64,000 nucleotides of DNA from Trochalopteron elliotii (Eukaryota; Chordata; Aves; Passeriformes; Leiothrichidae): contig JANPWX010000097.1 of assembly GCA_024734555.1 (NCBI GenBank), forward strand, positions 6,091,369-6,155,368, written 5' to 3'. Numbering within the stretch: position 1 is the first letter of the stretch; each line of letters opens with the position of its first letter. Positions 52,225 to 64,000 of the stretch are shown piece after piece. The notes beneath the pieces were generated by a model. That model saw nothing but the letters and a program-made list of their open reading frames with translations. It had not been told where the DNA came from and ran no database searches. The position numbers were made by a program, and so were the translations under genes.

Positions 52225-55200
52225 CTGGAAATAAAGACATGTTCACAGCCAATTCTTTTTTTTTAAATAAACAATCCTCACAATAAACACTTTTTTTTGT
52301 TCAACACATCTCTTCATTTTGTGTTTATATAATTAGGCAGTTCAGACTAATCCATTCATCAGGCATATACAGTTATTTCAGGTCAGTATGGTTATTGATA
52401 TTGTAGCTTATCAGCACACTCTTTCTGCCCATTTTCCCTCTTGTGGGGCACAGTCCATTCAGAATTTGTACAGTAAGTGCAATACTATGTACTTAAATAA
52501 CTGAACTGGCTCCAGAAACAGATTAGCCATGTGCCACCAAAACAGTTAATAGGAAGAATATTTAATCAGTCTTTCTTTCCTTCTAATCCTTAAGGGAAAC
52601 AGCTGGACCCAAGGAGTTTTCTTTGGGTGAAAACATTTCTGTGGGTGTGTACCATCTATGGAAAAACAACAATAAAAAATTCTTTACTTAGTTTCATATT
52701 TAGCTAGACAGCAACAGGAGAGTCCCTGGTCATTCTTATTGCTTGAAAAAGAGTAAATTAGAGAGCCTTAGCTCATATAGGCACTAACCCTGTCACCCTT
52801 AGGAATGGCATATTCCCTATTCAGCATTTTCACTGTAGCAGTGGAATAAGAACACAGGAAAAATGATTACAAAAGAGAAAGCAACTAAAAAGGTAGATTG
52901 GATTGAGCTTTTATTACTACCTGTAATAAAAGACACTATTAAAGTCAGAGAATAAGGAATAAGTGAATCACTCTGGGCCAGCATGTGTTAAACAGAAGAG
53001 AATGATTGTTGCAGTGAGTAGGGATATGCAACACTAAGTCCAAAGCATCTCCCAAGCACCCTGGGGTACTTGGGGTAAAAGTGGAACTCTGGCTAATAAA
53101 AATGCTATAGTAAATATCAATTTCCCTGAAATACTGTGCTGACATGGGTATATTAGGATTTCAGGACACTTCATTAAGAATATTGCCTCAAAAGTTTTGT
53201 GCTCAATCACAATCCTTAACAGAAGACCTATCTATCAAATATGTAAATATGATCTCTTATTCCTTAGAAAATGAGATTAAAGCAAAATCAGGAAAAGGCC
53301 CAAACAACAGTCAGCATAACGTTATATGTGACAGCAGCAAGGGCCTCATCTGTACCAAGGCCTGCAAGCACAGGGGAGAAGAGCAACACCACCACTTTCC
53401 CTGGCATGGAATCCAAGGGAGACACCCAGGTGTGGCCCTCACAGTATCCTTGGTGGAACTGCAGTGAGATTGGCACGGCTGGGTGGGACTGGCTGGGGTC
53501 TGGCTCACTGCATAGGGAGCACAGGGCCCAGAGGAGATTTTGAACAGGCTGTGATTGGCCAGTCAACCTCCACAGCCTGAATTTAGCTACTCACTGTGAA
53601 AACTGCAGATGTGTCCCAATGCAGACGGCAAAAAGAGATCACTTACAAGGGAGGCTTTTAAACAGCTTAAATAACACTGAAAAAGGGTGGTGTAAAGAAA
53701 ATGTCGTCTTTGAAACACAGCAGAGACTCAGTACCAGTTTCCAGGATTTTGTGTGTAAGCTCATGCTGAATCCAACTGGGAGATGGATGCCACTGATGTG
53801 TTACAAAGCCTTTCCATCCACTCCCTGCAGCCTCCCCAAAAAAGTTGTAGAAAACTGACCAACAGAAAAATTGCACACAGGTTTCCATGTAGTAAACAGA
53901 AGAGGAACAGATTTGCTTTAGTTCTACTTCCCACCAAAAGCAACTGATTTTCTTCCTTAAAAAGGCACGTTCTCTACTTTGCAAAAAGTACGATTGAAAA
54001 AATAAGTCTTAATTAAAATTATTTGTAATTAATATTAGCATATTATCTACAGAGATTAACATTTTATTTGAGGTATTATTTATCTTCCTGCTTCCGGTTG
54101 GCTCAGCTCATTGTAACTGCAATTATCATTTCCTATTCAACAGAAAATGGCAATGGGGGGAAGGGCCTTCTAAGCAGTTCAGAGTATAAAGAATCATTTT
54201 ACTTTAAAAAGGTTGTCAGAATTCTTCCACCTTGATATATATCCACCTGCATACTCAAGAGTAAGCATAAACATTAGGTTGTGGAATTCAATCAATTTTC
54301 TATTCTCAGCAGAGAAGCACTGCTGATTTCCAAACGCGTATGTTTTAAGATTATGAGACGCCTTATTAACTTTCAGTCCCTCTGAAATCAGTGTGCTAGT
54401 GTAAGCTAAAAGTTAATACTATTCTTTACCCTAGTTTCTTACCATTTCTGTTCTGGAGGTATACTGAGACCCATAAAATCAACCAATACTTTAGAAAAAA
54501 TTAATCTATAATAAACAGGAATCCTTTTGCCCAGCATGCAGCTCAGGGTCTATGTCTTTCCCCTCCCCCCCATATTTTTTTCTTTGACCAAAAGATGTGT
54601 GAAACAATCAGGGAAAATCACAAGTGCTTTGGGACATCCCAAGAGAAATGATGCAGCCTGACTGGGAAAAGGGGAAGGAAATAGAACAGCTCTCACAAAC
54701 AAAAAACCCCCAACAAAACAAAACCAGGCTCCATTAAGGCTTTGTTTAAGCAGCTAAAACATGGGCCTTAGGACATGAGAAAAGAATTTACCTTTTCAGA
54801 CACTACTAGAAAAACTCAAATCTTTATGCAGCTATTATGAGGTATAATTTTATTTCATTTTTTTAAGACCAAGGGTAATATAGACAATTTATGAAGCAAA
54901 CCTCTGTGATGAAATTCAGCTTTGTTGAATAAATGCCATCAGGTAATCAATTCTGGATTTTAAAAGTCTTCTACAATTATTAGTAACCAAAGCTGTGTTT
55001 GTATCTTCTTTAAGGCAACGGGAATTTGCATTGGATTAAAGTATAATCCACTACACCTAACAATCAAACCAGAAACACCTTTAATTCTCAACCAGGACCT
55101 CTCATTGTGAACTTTTGGGATTAGTGGGTGATTTGGGCTTTCCTCCAGTGGCCTCTTACTTTATATTTGGTTGTTACCACTCATCCAATGTGATAATTAG

Positions 55201-56654
55201 CTCAGTAATTGAATTTCTTCCTGAATTGCATTATTCTATGCAAACTAAGTACAGTTCGTCCAGCAATTGCCCTAGAGAAAAAAGTGATTGTGTTGAACTG
55301 TCTTCAGCTAAGTCTTCAGCAATTTTAAAGCCAACATCCTGCTTAGTTCCTGAAATATCTATTTCATGCTCTTTTAATCCCCCATTTATATGGACAGTGG
55401 GATAACCCACCAGTTTGTGTAGCACTGTTCATGTCATTAAAATTATTGCTTCCCTTTGCAAAAAAGTTGTATCACTTCCTATATTTTCTTTCCCAAACAT
55501 ACTGCCTGGAAAGATTTTATTTCTCCCACTTCAGTTTCTCAATTTCCTTAGAAAGACAGAAAAAAGGCTGAGGGGGATTAAGGTAGTCTGGAGAATAAAG
55601 AGAGTATATTGAGAATCAGGTAAATTGAGGAAAATAAATAAATCATTGCTGATTTGGTGCTAAATAAATCATTATTTCCAGAAGATCAAAATAAAATTCC
55701 AGCTGTTCTACCTGCCCTGCTGCTGCTGAGTTTTCCCCCAAAACACAAATTCAAGATTTCCTGGATTCCTGCTGAGTAGAAGAGGATCTCTACTTTGAGA
55801 GAGAACAAAACAAAGAAAAGCAGTTTCCCTCTGGGAGATGCAGAGATGCCTTTCTAGGGTCGATCCAAAGTTTTTCTTTGTCTATGTCCAATGAATTTTA
55901 ATCCACTCTTCGATGACATCTAACAGGCAAATTTAAAAGAGAAACTTTACTGTGCTGCAGCCCTATGATTATTCATGGGAATCTGGAAAAAAATCTTCAG
56001 TATTTTCATTTGAATACCTAATGCTGGCTCTATAAACAAAGGCTTAGCATTAAAAACACAGTAGCAGTTGTCTACAATGTGAGGGAGGATGAGAATGACA
56101 TGGCAGAATAAGCAGGCAGCCATCAGTATTTGAAGGACACCAGAGGTAAAAACAATGGTATTATGGGGAAAGATACTGAACTAGTTTTAAATCAACTTCA
56201 TCTAAAAGACAGAATGATTTCAGTGTGGTTTTAACAGCAAGGGCTGAAAACCCCTTTGTTCGTGACCCTGCCCAGGTTTTTTGGGCAGCTGCATGGAAGA
56301 TACAACTTGGGTTTAACTCACAATAAGAAAGAAGGATCTCTGAAGAATGAGAGCAATTTCTCCTTCCTGACCACTCACTCTGCTGGTGGTTTTTTTAATG
56401 CTTTCTTCCTCCTCTCCTTCCCTGGGAGATTCTCCTTCACTGGGCCATTATTTCATCTAACAACAATAAAATTGGCTTTGATTGCACACTAGGAAACCAG
56501 GGGAGGGCTAAGGCATAAAAAGTCCCAGTTGTTAAAGAGAGCACTGTTGAAGCATCCTTTTAAAACATAGAAAGGTCTTATTATCAATAACACTTTCTGT
56601 TCTTAGAGTTTCTTTACTTTCTTAAAGAGGTTTTTATAACTGATTTTGGAGCTT

Positions 56655-56783
56655 CTTGGGTTTGTTTGGGGTTTTTTTGTGGTTTGTTTTTTTCAATGTT
56701 CTGGAGGTTTGGGGTTGGGTTTTTTTTGTTTTTTTGGGGGTTTTTTTTTGGGTTTTGTTGTTGTTGTTGCTGTTGTTTGTTTA
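56655..56783 (+). repeat. G/T-rich low-complexity tract
   Basis: About 130 bases almost only of T and G on the + strand, with G runs of three to five separated by T runs, ending in a TTG trinucleotide stretch (gttgttgttgttgctgttgt). The resulting frame would be a Phe/Gly/Cys-rich nonsense peptide and is not a gene. Confidence 0.9.
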
Positions 56784-58348
56784 AGTGGGTGTTAAAACCA
56801 GAGTCATCTGCTGAGGTGACTGAACATGTTTATTTGGCATATTCCAACACCTGTCTGGAATTTTTCATACTTTTGCAGCAATGGGGATGAAAATGCAAGG
56901 TGTGAACTTGAGAACAAAAGCTGAGTGCCCAAACATAGGTTAAACAGCCCACCTTAGTACTCTAACATTCAAAGGTTTAGCTGGAGAATTCACCTCTTAT
57001 TTGTAAGCCAGGTGATTTAAGCATCTCTGTACTTTAAAATACTCACTAATGCTTTACCAAAATGTCATCAATATTCCTGCTTTTGCCTTATTTAATTTCT
57101 TTCCCCTTATCTAAGTATGCTTTTTCTTTTAAAAGACGTTTAATTACTGTCTTCAGATTATTTTTTACTATGCAACAGAAGAAGCTTTTTAAGTGGAAAG
57201 ATTCTGCAACTGCACAGAGTTTTTTTGTGTGCTTTCCTGAGGATGTGAAAAAGGTCAGGATCTTGACATTCTTCTAAGGATGGAGCTTAGCATAGGACTC
57301 TGCTTCATAGCTGGACCTTGCTGTCTGCAGCTGAAAGAAGTGCTTTTAATTTAAAAGCAAATGTGTTAATGACATCACACAAAAACAGGTATCTGAAATA
57401 GTACATATGAGTGTTATTCTTCTGTTGTTCCCATCACGAGCCAACACAAACATTACAGGAAAGGTACTACACTGTGTCCGGCCCTGGGCAAAGAGCTCCA
57501 CAGGACTGATTCACCTGGGCTCTGCACTGATGGGCCTGTGAGTAAAGCAGCAAAAGCCTGAGAAACTGCAAGGAGCTGGAGAGCAGAAAGGAGGTGAAGA
57601 GAAATATCCTGGTGAAGTTTTCACCAGAGAGAGTGAGAACAGACAAGGGAAAAAAAACCAAAACCAAATGCTGGGAGCTGCTTCAGCAAATGGACCCAAG
57701 CTGTTTTTCTTCTTTACTCCATACAAAGAGAGAAACACTCTTTAAACATCATAAAAGGAGGAAAGGATAACAAGGCATTTCAGAACTCATTCTTGATATT
57801 CTTTACTGCTGATAATAATGTGTTTTCATGCTTTTTCAATGTGCAATATTAAAATAGCATTTATGTAAGATATTTTAATTGTCACTTTCAGACTCAATGT
57901 GACTGCTTAATAATAAAATTAGAAGGTAGAGATGGCAAGAAAGGATGAGGAAATACAAGACTAAGATGAAGACTGGTCTTCCAAAGAAAGCCTGTATCAG
58001 AAATACTAGTTTAGTTCACTACAGGGTTTTCCATATCCATATTTCTCACCAAAAGATGAAAGGAGGCAAAACAGAAGCTAACCAAGCCATTCCAGTGCTG
58101 CAAACATGCAAGTGCAGCATCAGTGACACTACACTTAAGAACAACAAAAATCTTACTGCTACTGTGCAGTTGTACAAAATATAATCTAAAAGAGGGATTA
58201 CTTTCAGTACCTCTGTGCTTTTTATTGCAAGGACTGTTGAGAATGTTAATAATTTACAGCATTCATCTTGGTATCCTCTACAGTACTCTTCAGACTGAAA
58301 ACATCTCTGATATTTTGAGAGCAAACACTGCTAGTCAAAGGACTTCAA

Positions 58349-58378
58349 ATGAAAAAAAAAAACAAAAACAAAAAAACC
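58349..58378 (+). repeat. A-rich run
   Basis: An A tract with scattered C (aaaaaaaaaaacaaaaacaa and onward). It could be the tail of a lost retroelement, but no body is recognisable upstream. Confidence 0.7.
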
Positions 58379-61040
58379 CAACCCATTAGCTTTCATCCAG
58401 TATTTACCTAGTCCCAACTAGAACAAAGTTTCAGAAGCAATTCTCAGTGGCAATGGTGACACAATTTTGCATGTTGCAGAAGCCCCAAGGCAACCTGGGT
58501 TCAGTGCATACCTCTGTACATCAGCAGACAACCAAGACCCAAGCATGCTGTAGCATGAACTGTTCCCTGCTGCCACCTGTGCAAAACATATCTTATCACC
58601 TTGGTTAGAATGGTTACACTTGCTGAACATTTCCTCCTGGATCTCAGCTTTACCAGTTTTCACATCTTCGCAAAAGTGGCTTGAATAAGCATTTCCTTGA
58701 ATGTAAAGTTTAGGTTTAGTACTCTGAACCTCAGCTTGCCCCTAAATGTTTGATTCAATTACGTCCAACACAGGATGCAATCTACATTATCCAAGTGAAT
58801 GGATGAATACTTGCTGAGAACACTTATTCTTATGGAAATTCAGACAATCCATTTCAAGGGGTTTCCAATATTTGACATGACAGAAATTTCATGAGCTAAC
58901 TTGATCTCATTAAATTTACATAATTTGGAAGCTAATGATTAAATGAAGAGCATTATAAATCTTTAGTACCACTGTATATCCATATACACCCTCAAAACAT
59001 TACATGTGTCTTATTTCTGATGGGAATCCATTATTGTCTATTATGTCCTGTTGCTGCCTTCCTTTCTAAATATATATTTAAAAGCCCTCCTCTATCATGC
59101 TCATGATTTCTTCTCCTCTGTAGGTCTGAGTTCCTGCTTACTCACGTCTGTTGGGTTACCCCCTCAGATATTTCATTACATGCCTTTTCCGTTCTGCCCA
59201 CCCACACCCTTTCCCTTTCCATTTATGCCACTTACAGTTTTGATCTCTACTTGTGATCCTCCTGATCTCAGCATGCATTCCCTTTTTGATGTCTCCCTTC
59301 TGTCTTTACTCTGTCCTCTTAGAATGATTCAGTGAATTGGAGTTGTGAATGCATCTTTAACTCGGCAGGGAACTACAGAGCACTGAATCAGAATGCATTC
59401 CAAATTAATTATCACACATATGGCTCCTAGTCAATTAGCCTCAATTTGTTTTATTGACTGCCAGGGGCAAAAATTTGAGATTACCAGTTAAAGAGATACT
59501 GCCAAACAGTTAAACTACATCTTTGGATTTTGTATAGCCTCCCTTGAGTGTGAAACTCCAGGCAACTCAGAAAACACTTATTTTAATACCAAACCTACTA
59601 GATTAAAGGTGCCTGGTTTTCCTTGCCCATCCTTTCTCACATTTTCCCAGTTCAGTGTGACTCTACACGTGGAGTCAAGCGATGAGGTGAGGACTGGGTT
59701 GGAGAGGAGATGTGCACAACTCCATACTACAGCAGGTAGCCAAAGGGACACACGTGGTCACTTGCTCTAGGGGAGATCACAGCTCAAGATACTAAGGGAA
59801 GGTAGTTTCTAGCAGGGCTTCTTTTAGCCTGGGGCTGTACCTGAAGCAACACCCCCCACACCTGAATGCTTTGTCACCCTGCAAAGCACTACACTGAAAG
59901 GAATTAAAGAGTCACAAGCCAGGCAATTGTTGCAGGTAAAAGTACTCCATGGGCAGTACTGGTGGCGTGCACGATAGAGAGTGGTTACACACTACAGCAG
60001 GGAGCAGACCGGGAAGGATCTTGAAAAGACAGTCAGATGAATAAGTCTAATGAGCAACACATAATTTCAGAGAGCTCATAAAGAACTAAGGCTGAAGTAC
60101 ACACAAAGATGTTCTTTGCTCTTCAAACATTTTGGTTTTCTCTATTCTCTCCCCCAGTGCCAGAACCATGGCCACAAATGCCCCTGGAGAACAGCACAAC
60201 TTCCCAAAGACCAGTTTATATTAATTGTTTAAAGAGAGGAGCATGTTTCTCCAAAACAAAAAAAATCACCTCTACTGGGAGACCTGCCAATCTTAAGAGA
60301 AGAGAAACGAAGGAAAAACAGCAGCAGCTTGCTAATATTTCAGCTTTTGCTGAAAGCCAGGGACTGCCACTTACAACTGCATCAATGCTGTACTCAAGGA
60401 TACCAAGTCAGGCCTAAGCATCCCTCAGTATAGGCTGCAGTATACCAGTAGAGGCTGGATTCTCACAGATCTAAGCATCTTTGAAATATCCAGAAAGACT
60501 CTCACCAAATTCTACATGATTTGTAAATAGGATTGGTAAGCCCTTCTGATTTGGAGGCAACATCCCAAAAATTAAGGCCAAAACCCATTCATTTGTTGGT
60601 CCTATTTGACTTGCAAGTCCCCTGCACTAATAAGCACCCATTTCAGGTTTATCTGCATGCTGATACTTATTTATACTATTTATACTATTTTGAAGAGTTC
60701 TAAATTAACTCAACTTTCAATAAAAGCCAGGAGGAGCCCTGAGGCCAACTCAGTGAAGACCTCTCTTAGAAGAACCACAGTCACCAAAGGGACCAGCATT
60801 CATCAGTGAGTAATAACTGTGAACAAAGACACCAGAACTACAGTTCATTTTAGAGCAAACAGAAATACAGTGCTTCTTTCTGGTCAGTTCATAAAAACAG
60901 GATAGAAATAGAGGCAGCCAGAGAGAAACACAAAAATTTGCCGAGAAACCAGTTTGGAAGAAACTAAAATAATTGCAATGAACAGTAAAACTCAAGGCTA
61001 CAATGTGGCTTTCAGACCAGGTAGCTGGAAATATTCAAGA

Positions 61041-61074
61041 AAGTTTGAACCCTAAGTAAGTTTGAACCCTAAGC
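61041..61074. repeat. 17-bp tandem duplication
   Basis: Two adjacent copies, aagtttgaaccctaagt and aagtttgaaccctaagc, differing only in the last base. It is non-coding, and its near-identity suggests a recent event. Confidence 0.92.
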
Positions 61075-64000
61075 AGGGCAGTGACAGCAGTTAGAAAATA
61101 ACATATGAGATGATATTTGAAGAAAGGAGGCAAACACTATCTCCTGTCAATTAGGGGGGAAAAGGGGAAAAAAGGATGAAGTTTTTTTTTATTCACTATA
61201 AATCAAAGTCCAAGCCATTACTGAACTATGAACAGCTGCTGCAGTTGTTCCTCTGTAAACATCACTACTATGTAGGTCTAAAAACATATGAAAAATCAAA
61301 CAACACAGCAAGAAAAAGACTAAGAAAAAAAAGAAATTCAGTCCTAAAAAGAACAACTTGAAAGGTTTGAGTGTGCAGATCCCAAACAAAGGCCATGGAC
61401 AGTTACGGGTGAATGACATTTTGTGTTTGGAGCAGGGGCTTTAACAGCTGTAACAGATGAGCAGGCTCACAGGGAAACCAGAGGCACCAGCATGTGTTAA
61501 AAACAAGCATTTGGAAGTGGAAGGCTTGCTATTTTATGGGGGAAAAGGGAGGGAGCAGACAGGTATTTTTCACAGCTCCTTTTCCCACACATGTGCATAA
61601 TGTGAGGTCAACCAGAATTATGTGCACACTGGGAAAACTCTTCCCATTCCACCTGCAGGCTGTCTGCGATGGACAGGTTAAGTGATCTGGCAGGAAAAAA
61701 GAAGAAAAGGCCATCTGTGCTACATGTGAAGCAGAGCAGGTTTTCCTCACCCTCCCTTCCCAGCTGTATTAACCCTACAGGTGGTTATTTTCCAGATCAC
61801 AATGACTGGAACAATAACACAGTGACAGACTTCTTAAAAAGATGGAGAAAAGAAAGGCCTGCTCACATAGTCCCAAACATAGAGAGGCATCCTGTAATGC
61901 CAGTCTGAGATAACTGGCAATTTAATCACAGCCTCTTTAGAGACACCTAATTAATTCAGTTACGCCACACTGTAATTCATTCAAGGCGCTTCAAAGCAAA
62001 TGCAAGCTGTGCCTTACCCAAAAATAGGCACTGAACCAGAAGACTAGAAACAGGAAGGTGCAGGAGAGACAAGCAGCTTGTAAACAGTGAAATCTCCAGA
62101 TTCCTGGTGGCAGCTTGCTGTTTGTGGGGAGAAGTCACAGCTGCAGCAGAGAACGTGATCCTGCTCTTAGATCCACTAGGGAATAAAAGTAAACTTTCTA
62201 CTCTGTTCTGTCATTGTCATATCCAAGATACAAAGGAAGATAAGAGGAAAGGAGGAGAAGGACAGAGTCAGGCTGCAGCGTGACAAAGTATTCGAGAAAA
62301 AAAAGCAAAAGCAAAGGAATTGAACAATGGCGTTTGGACAAACACTTTATGCTTTAAAGCGTCTATACATTAAACAAGATTTACTGCTATTTCCTTTTCT
62401 CTCTCTGACATCTACAGCCTAATCATTCCAACAGCTGTGAAAATAGGGACTAGAAGAGCAGCTTCAAACTGGGAAGTGGGACCCAAGCCAATGGCTGGAC
62501 AAAACCAGTGTCATAGCAAACTTTCCATTGTAAAAAAACAAACCCAAAAATAACAGAGAGAGAAAGAAAAATTCTCAGAGTTGAACTCCCACAAGGTAAC
62601 CAGCTCATAAGCAGCAGCCCAGTCTTTCATTTTACACCCCTCCCTTTTCAACAACAAAGGCAGCAAAAGCTGCAAAACTGTGATTGCAAGAGTTCTTCTT
62701 TCTCATTCACCTTCCTTAATGCCTTATTTTTTCTTCTTCTTAGTCACCATTCCTTTTCCTCTTTGAAGGATCCCTGACCTCAGTGATGTATTGGTGTAGC
62801 AGACTCTGCCTGCAGTGAGTACCAAAGGGCACACTAAAAGTAAACAGCATCTGCTGATTGCAGGGAAGAACACCCATGCTCTGCGCACGCACCACAAGAG
62901 CCCAAACAGGCACAGCATGAGTCCTGAATTTTGAAGAGCCTGTTAGGAATTTCACAGTTTGCTTACGATCGAAATGAATCTCTTTTTCTTTTTTTACCCA
63001 CTTGAGTCCTTCAGCTCCTTGAAAAAAACAAACAAGCCACCATTTTAATTCTCTGAGATTTTCAGCTCCAGCTTGCATCATCTAGAATGGAAGAAGCTCA
63101 GTCAGAGAAACCTGAGGATTCAAACTCCTCTTTAGTCAGCAGAAAAACTGGGACTAAAAGAAACCTGGAAACACAAGATACATGTGTGTGCACTCAGAAA
63201 ACACCGGGTAGGGGCAACCAAACAAGCACTTAAAGGAACAGCTGGATCAGTTGCTCAGCACTCAGACTATGGGCCTAGTAGCCCTGTTCTATTAATAAAC
63301 ATGGTACTCTGTACTTGCTAAAGTTCAAAGCTTCAACTTTGGATTCACTCTACCAAAAATGAACTGGATTTTCCTTTCCTCATCTAAGTTCAGGCTGTTG
63401 GCCCAAATGAGATGCAAAAATAATTCTTCCTTAAGTGAAATAACAATGAAGTTTGCTTGACAACAGAAAAGTGTGCAAATACTGATTACAATCAGCACAG
63501 AAATGACAATCTAAGAAAACAATCTAATTTATGACTTGGAAGAAAAACTATTTTGATACTTAGACTGCTTGTCAAAGTTGTTTTCAGTTATTCCAATTAA
63601 GAGATTAAATTATACAAAAAAAATAACCCTGGAACTGACAATATCTAACTTCATGTAAGTGTAAATGAATTGTTTGTAGCTAATATGTGATAATTTAACA
63701 TAGTCATCAATACAGCAAGGAAGTGTTTGAAAACAAGTATGCATGTGAAGCAGGCAGAAAAAAAAGCTATACAAAGTACATTGAAGGTAGCTTTCCCCTG
63801 GGCAAAGCTCCTGTCAACAAGCCGTGAGTATGGAAACAGCAAAAAAAAAAAGTCTCCAAGAGCTTCTGCTTTGTATGAACTCATCTCAGACAACACTGAA
63901 GTGAACCTGTGAATTTCCACTAATACCCTGAGCTGAACTTGGTGAAACTGTCAATGCAGTCCAAAAGAGAAATCTGTACAGTAATTTCCCCATTTGTTTG

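Larger units (their letters stand above)
52225..64000 (-). other. PCNX2 intronic sequence to the window edge
   Basis: 11.8 kb on the 5' side of the first visible PCNX2 exon. I looked on the - strand for the expected preceding exon, which should end in a KFWE-R/K-DYN type motif split after AA, and did not find it. It contains a G/T-rich tract (56655-56783), an A-rich run (58349-58378) and a 17-bp tandem duplication (61041-61074). Open frames of 60-110 codons are scattered on both strands without family resemblance. Confidence 0.6.

Noticed and set aside
62740..63081. A 113-codon - strand frame near the right edge.
   Set aside because: No pecanex resemblance, no clear splice sites, and a basic low-information composition; probably chance.

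Overview
This window is animal nuclear DNA, almost certainly from a bird. It has spliced genes with GT-AG introns, a low density of repeats, and several CR1 LINE 3' ends in both orientations. It also carries older MIR-like SINE remnants and one hAT MITE. CR1 dominance with little else recognisable points to a bird or a close sauropsid; I cannot name the species.

Two genes meet tail to tail. The left edge holds the last two coding exons of NTPCR (+ strand, 1263-1472 and 5793-5861), encoding the C-terminal 92 residues of a THEP1-family nucleoside triphosphatase, including its Walker B region. Reading the other way, from about 52.2 kb down to 13.3 kb, are the last eleven coding exons of PCNX2 (pecanex homolog 2, - strand). 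Their phases agree at every junction and give about 775 residues, ending at a TGA at 13339-13341. They cover the pecanex C-terminal region and a serine-rich tail. The membrane-spanning N-terminal part of PCNX2 must lie beyond 64 kb, and the NTPCR Walker A exon lies before base 1. The NTPCR-PCNX2 convergent pair is the arrangement known from human chromosome 1q42, which supports both names.

Layout: 1-5861, end of NTPCR; 5862-13338, convergent 3' UTRs and intergenic DNA with a 301-bp hAT MITE at 12260-12560; 13339-52224, PCNX2 exons separated by introns of 0.35-10.4 kb with CR1 and MIR-like copies; 52225-64000, intronic sequence of PCNX2 in which I found no exon. Most open frames outside these exons look like chance frames in AT-rich intron. 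The longest repeat-derived frame is a decayed CR1 reverse transcriptase fragment near 20.3-20.9 kb.

I found no operon, CRISPR array, viral locus or novel multi-gene system. The better observations are structural: the fully phased exon chain including a 59-nt exon, the intact MITE ends with a near-perfect target duplication, the CR1 carrying an internal AT microsatellite, and a few tandem duplications and tRNA-like traces.
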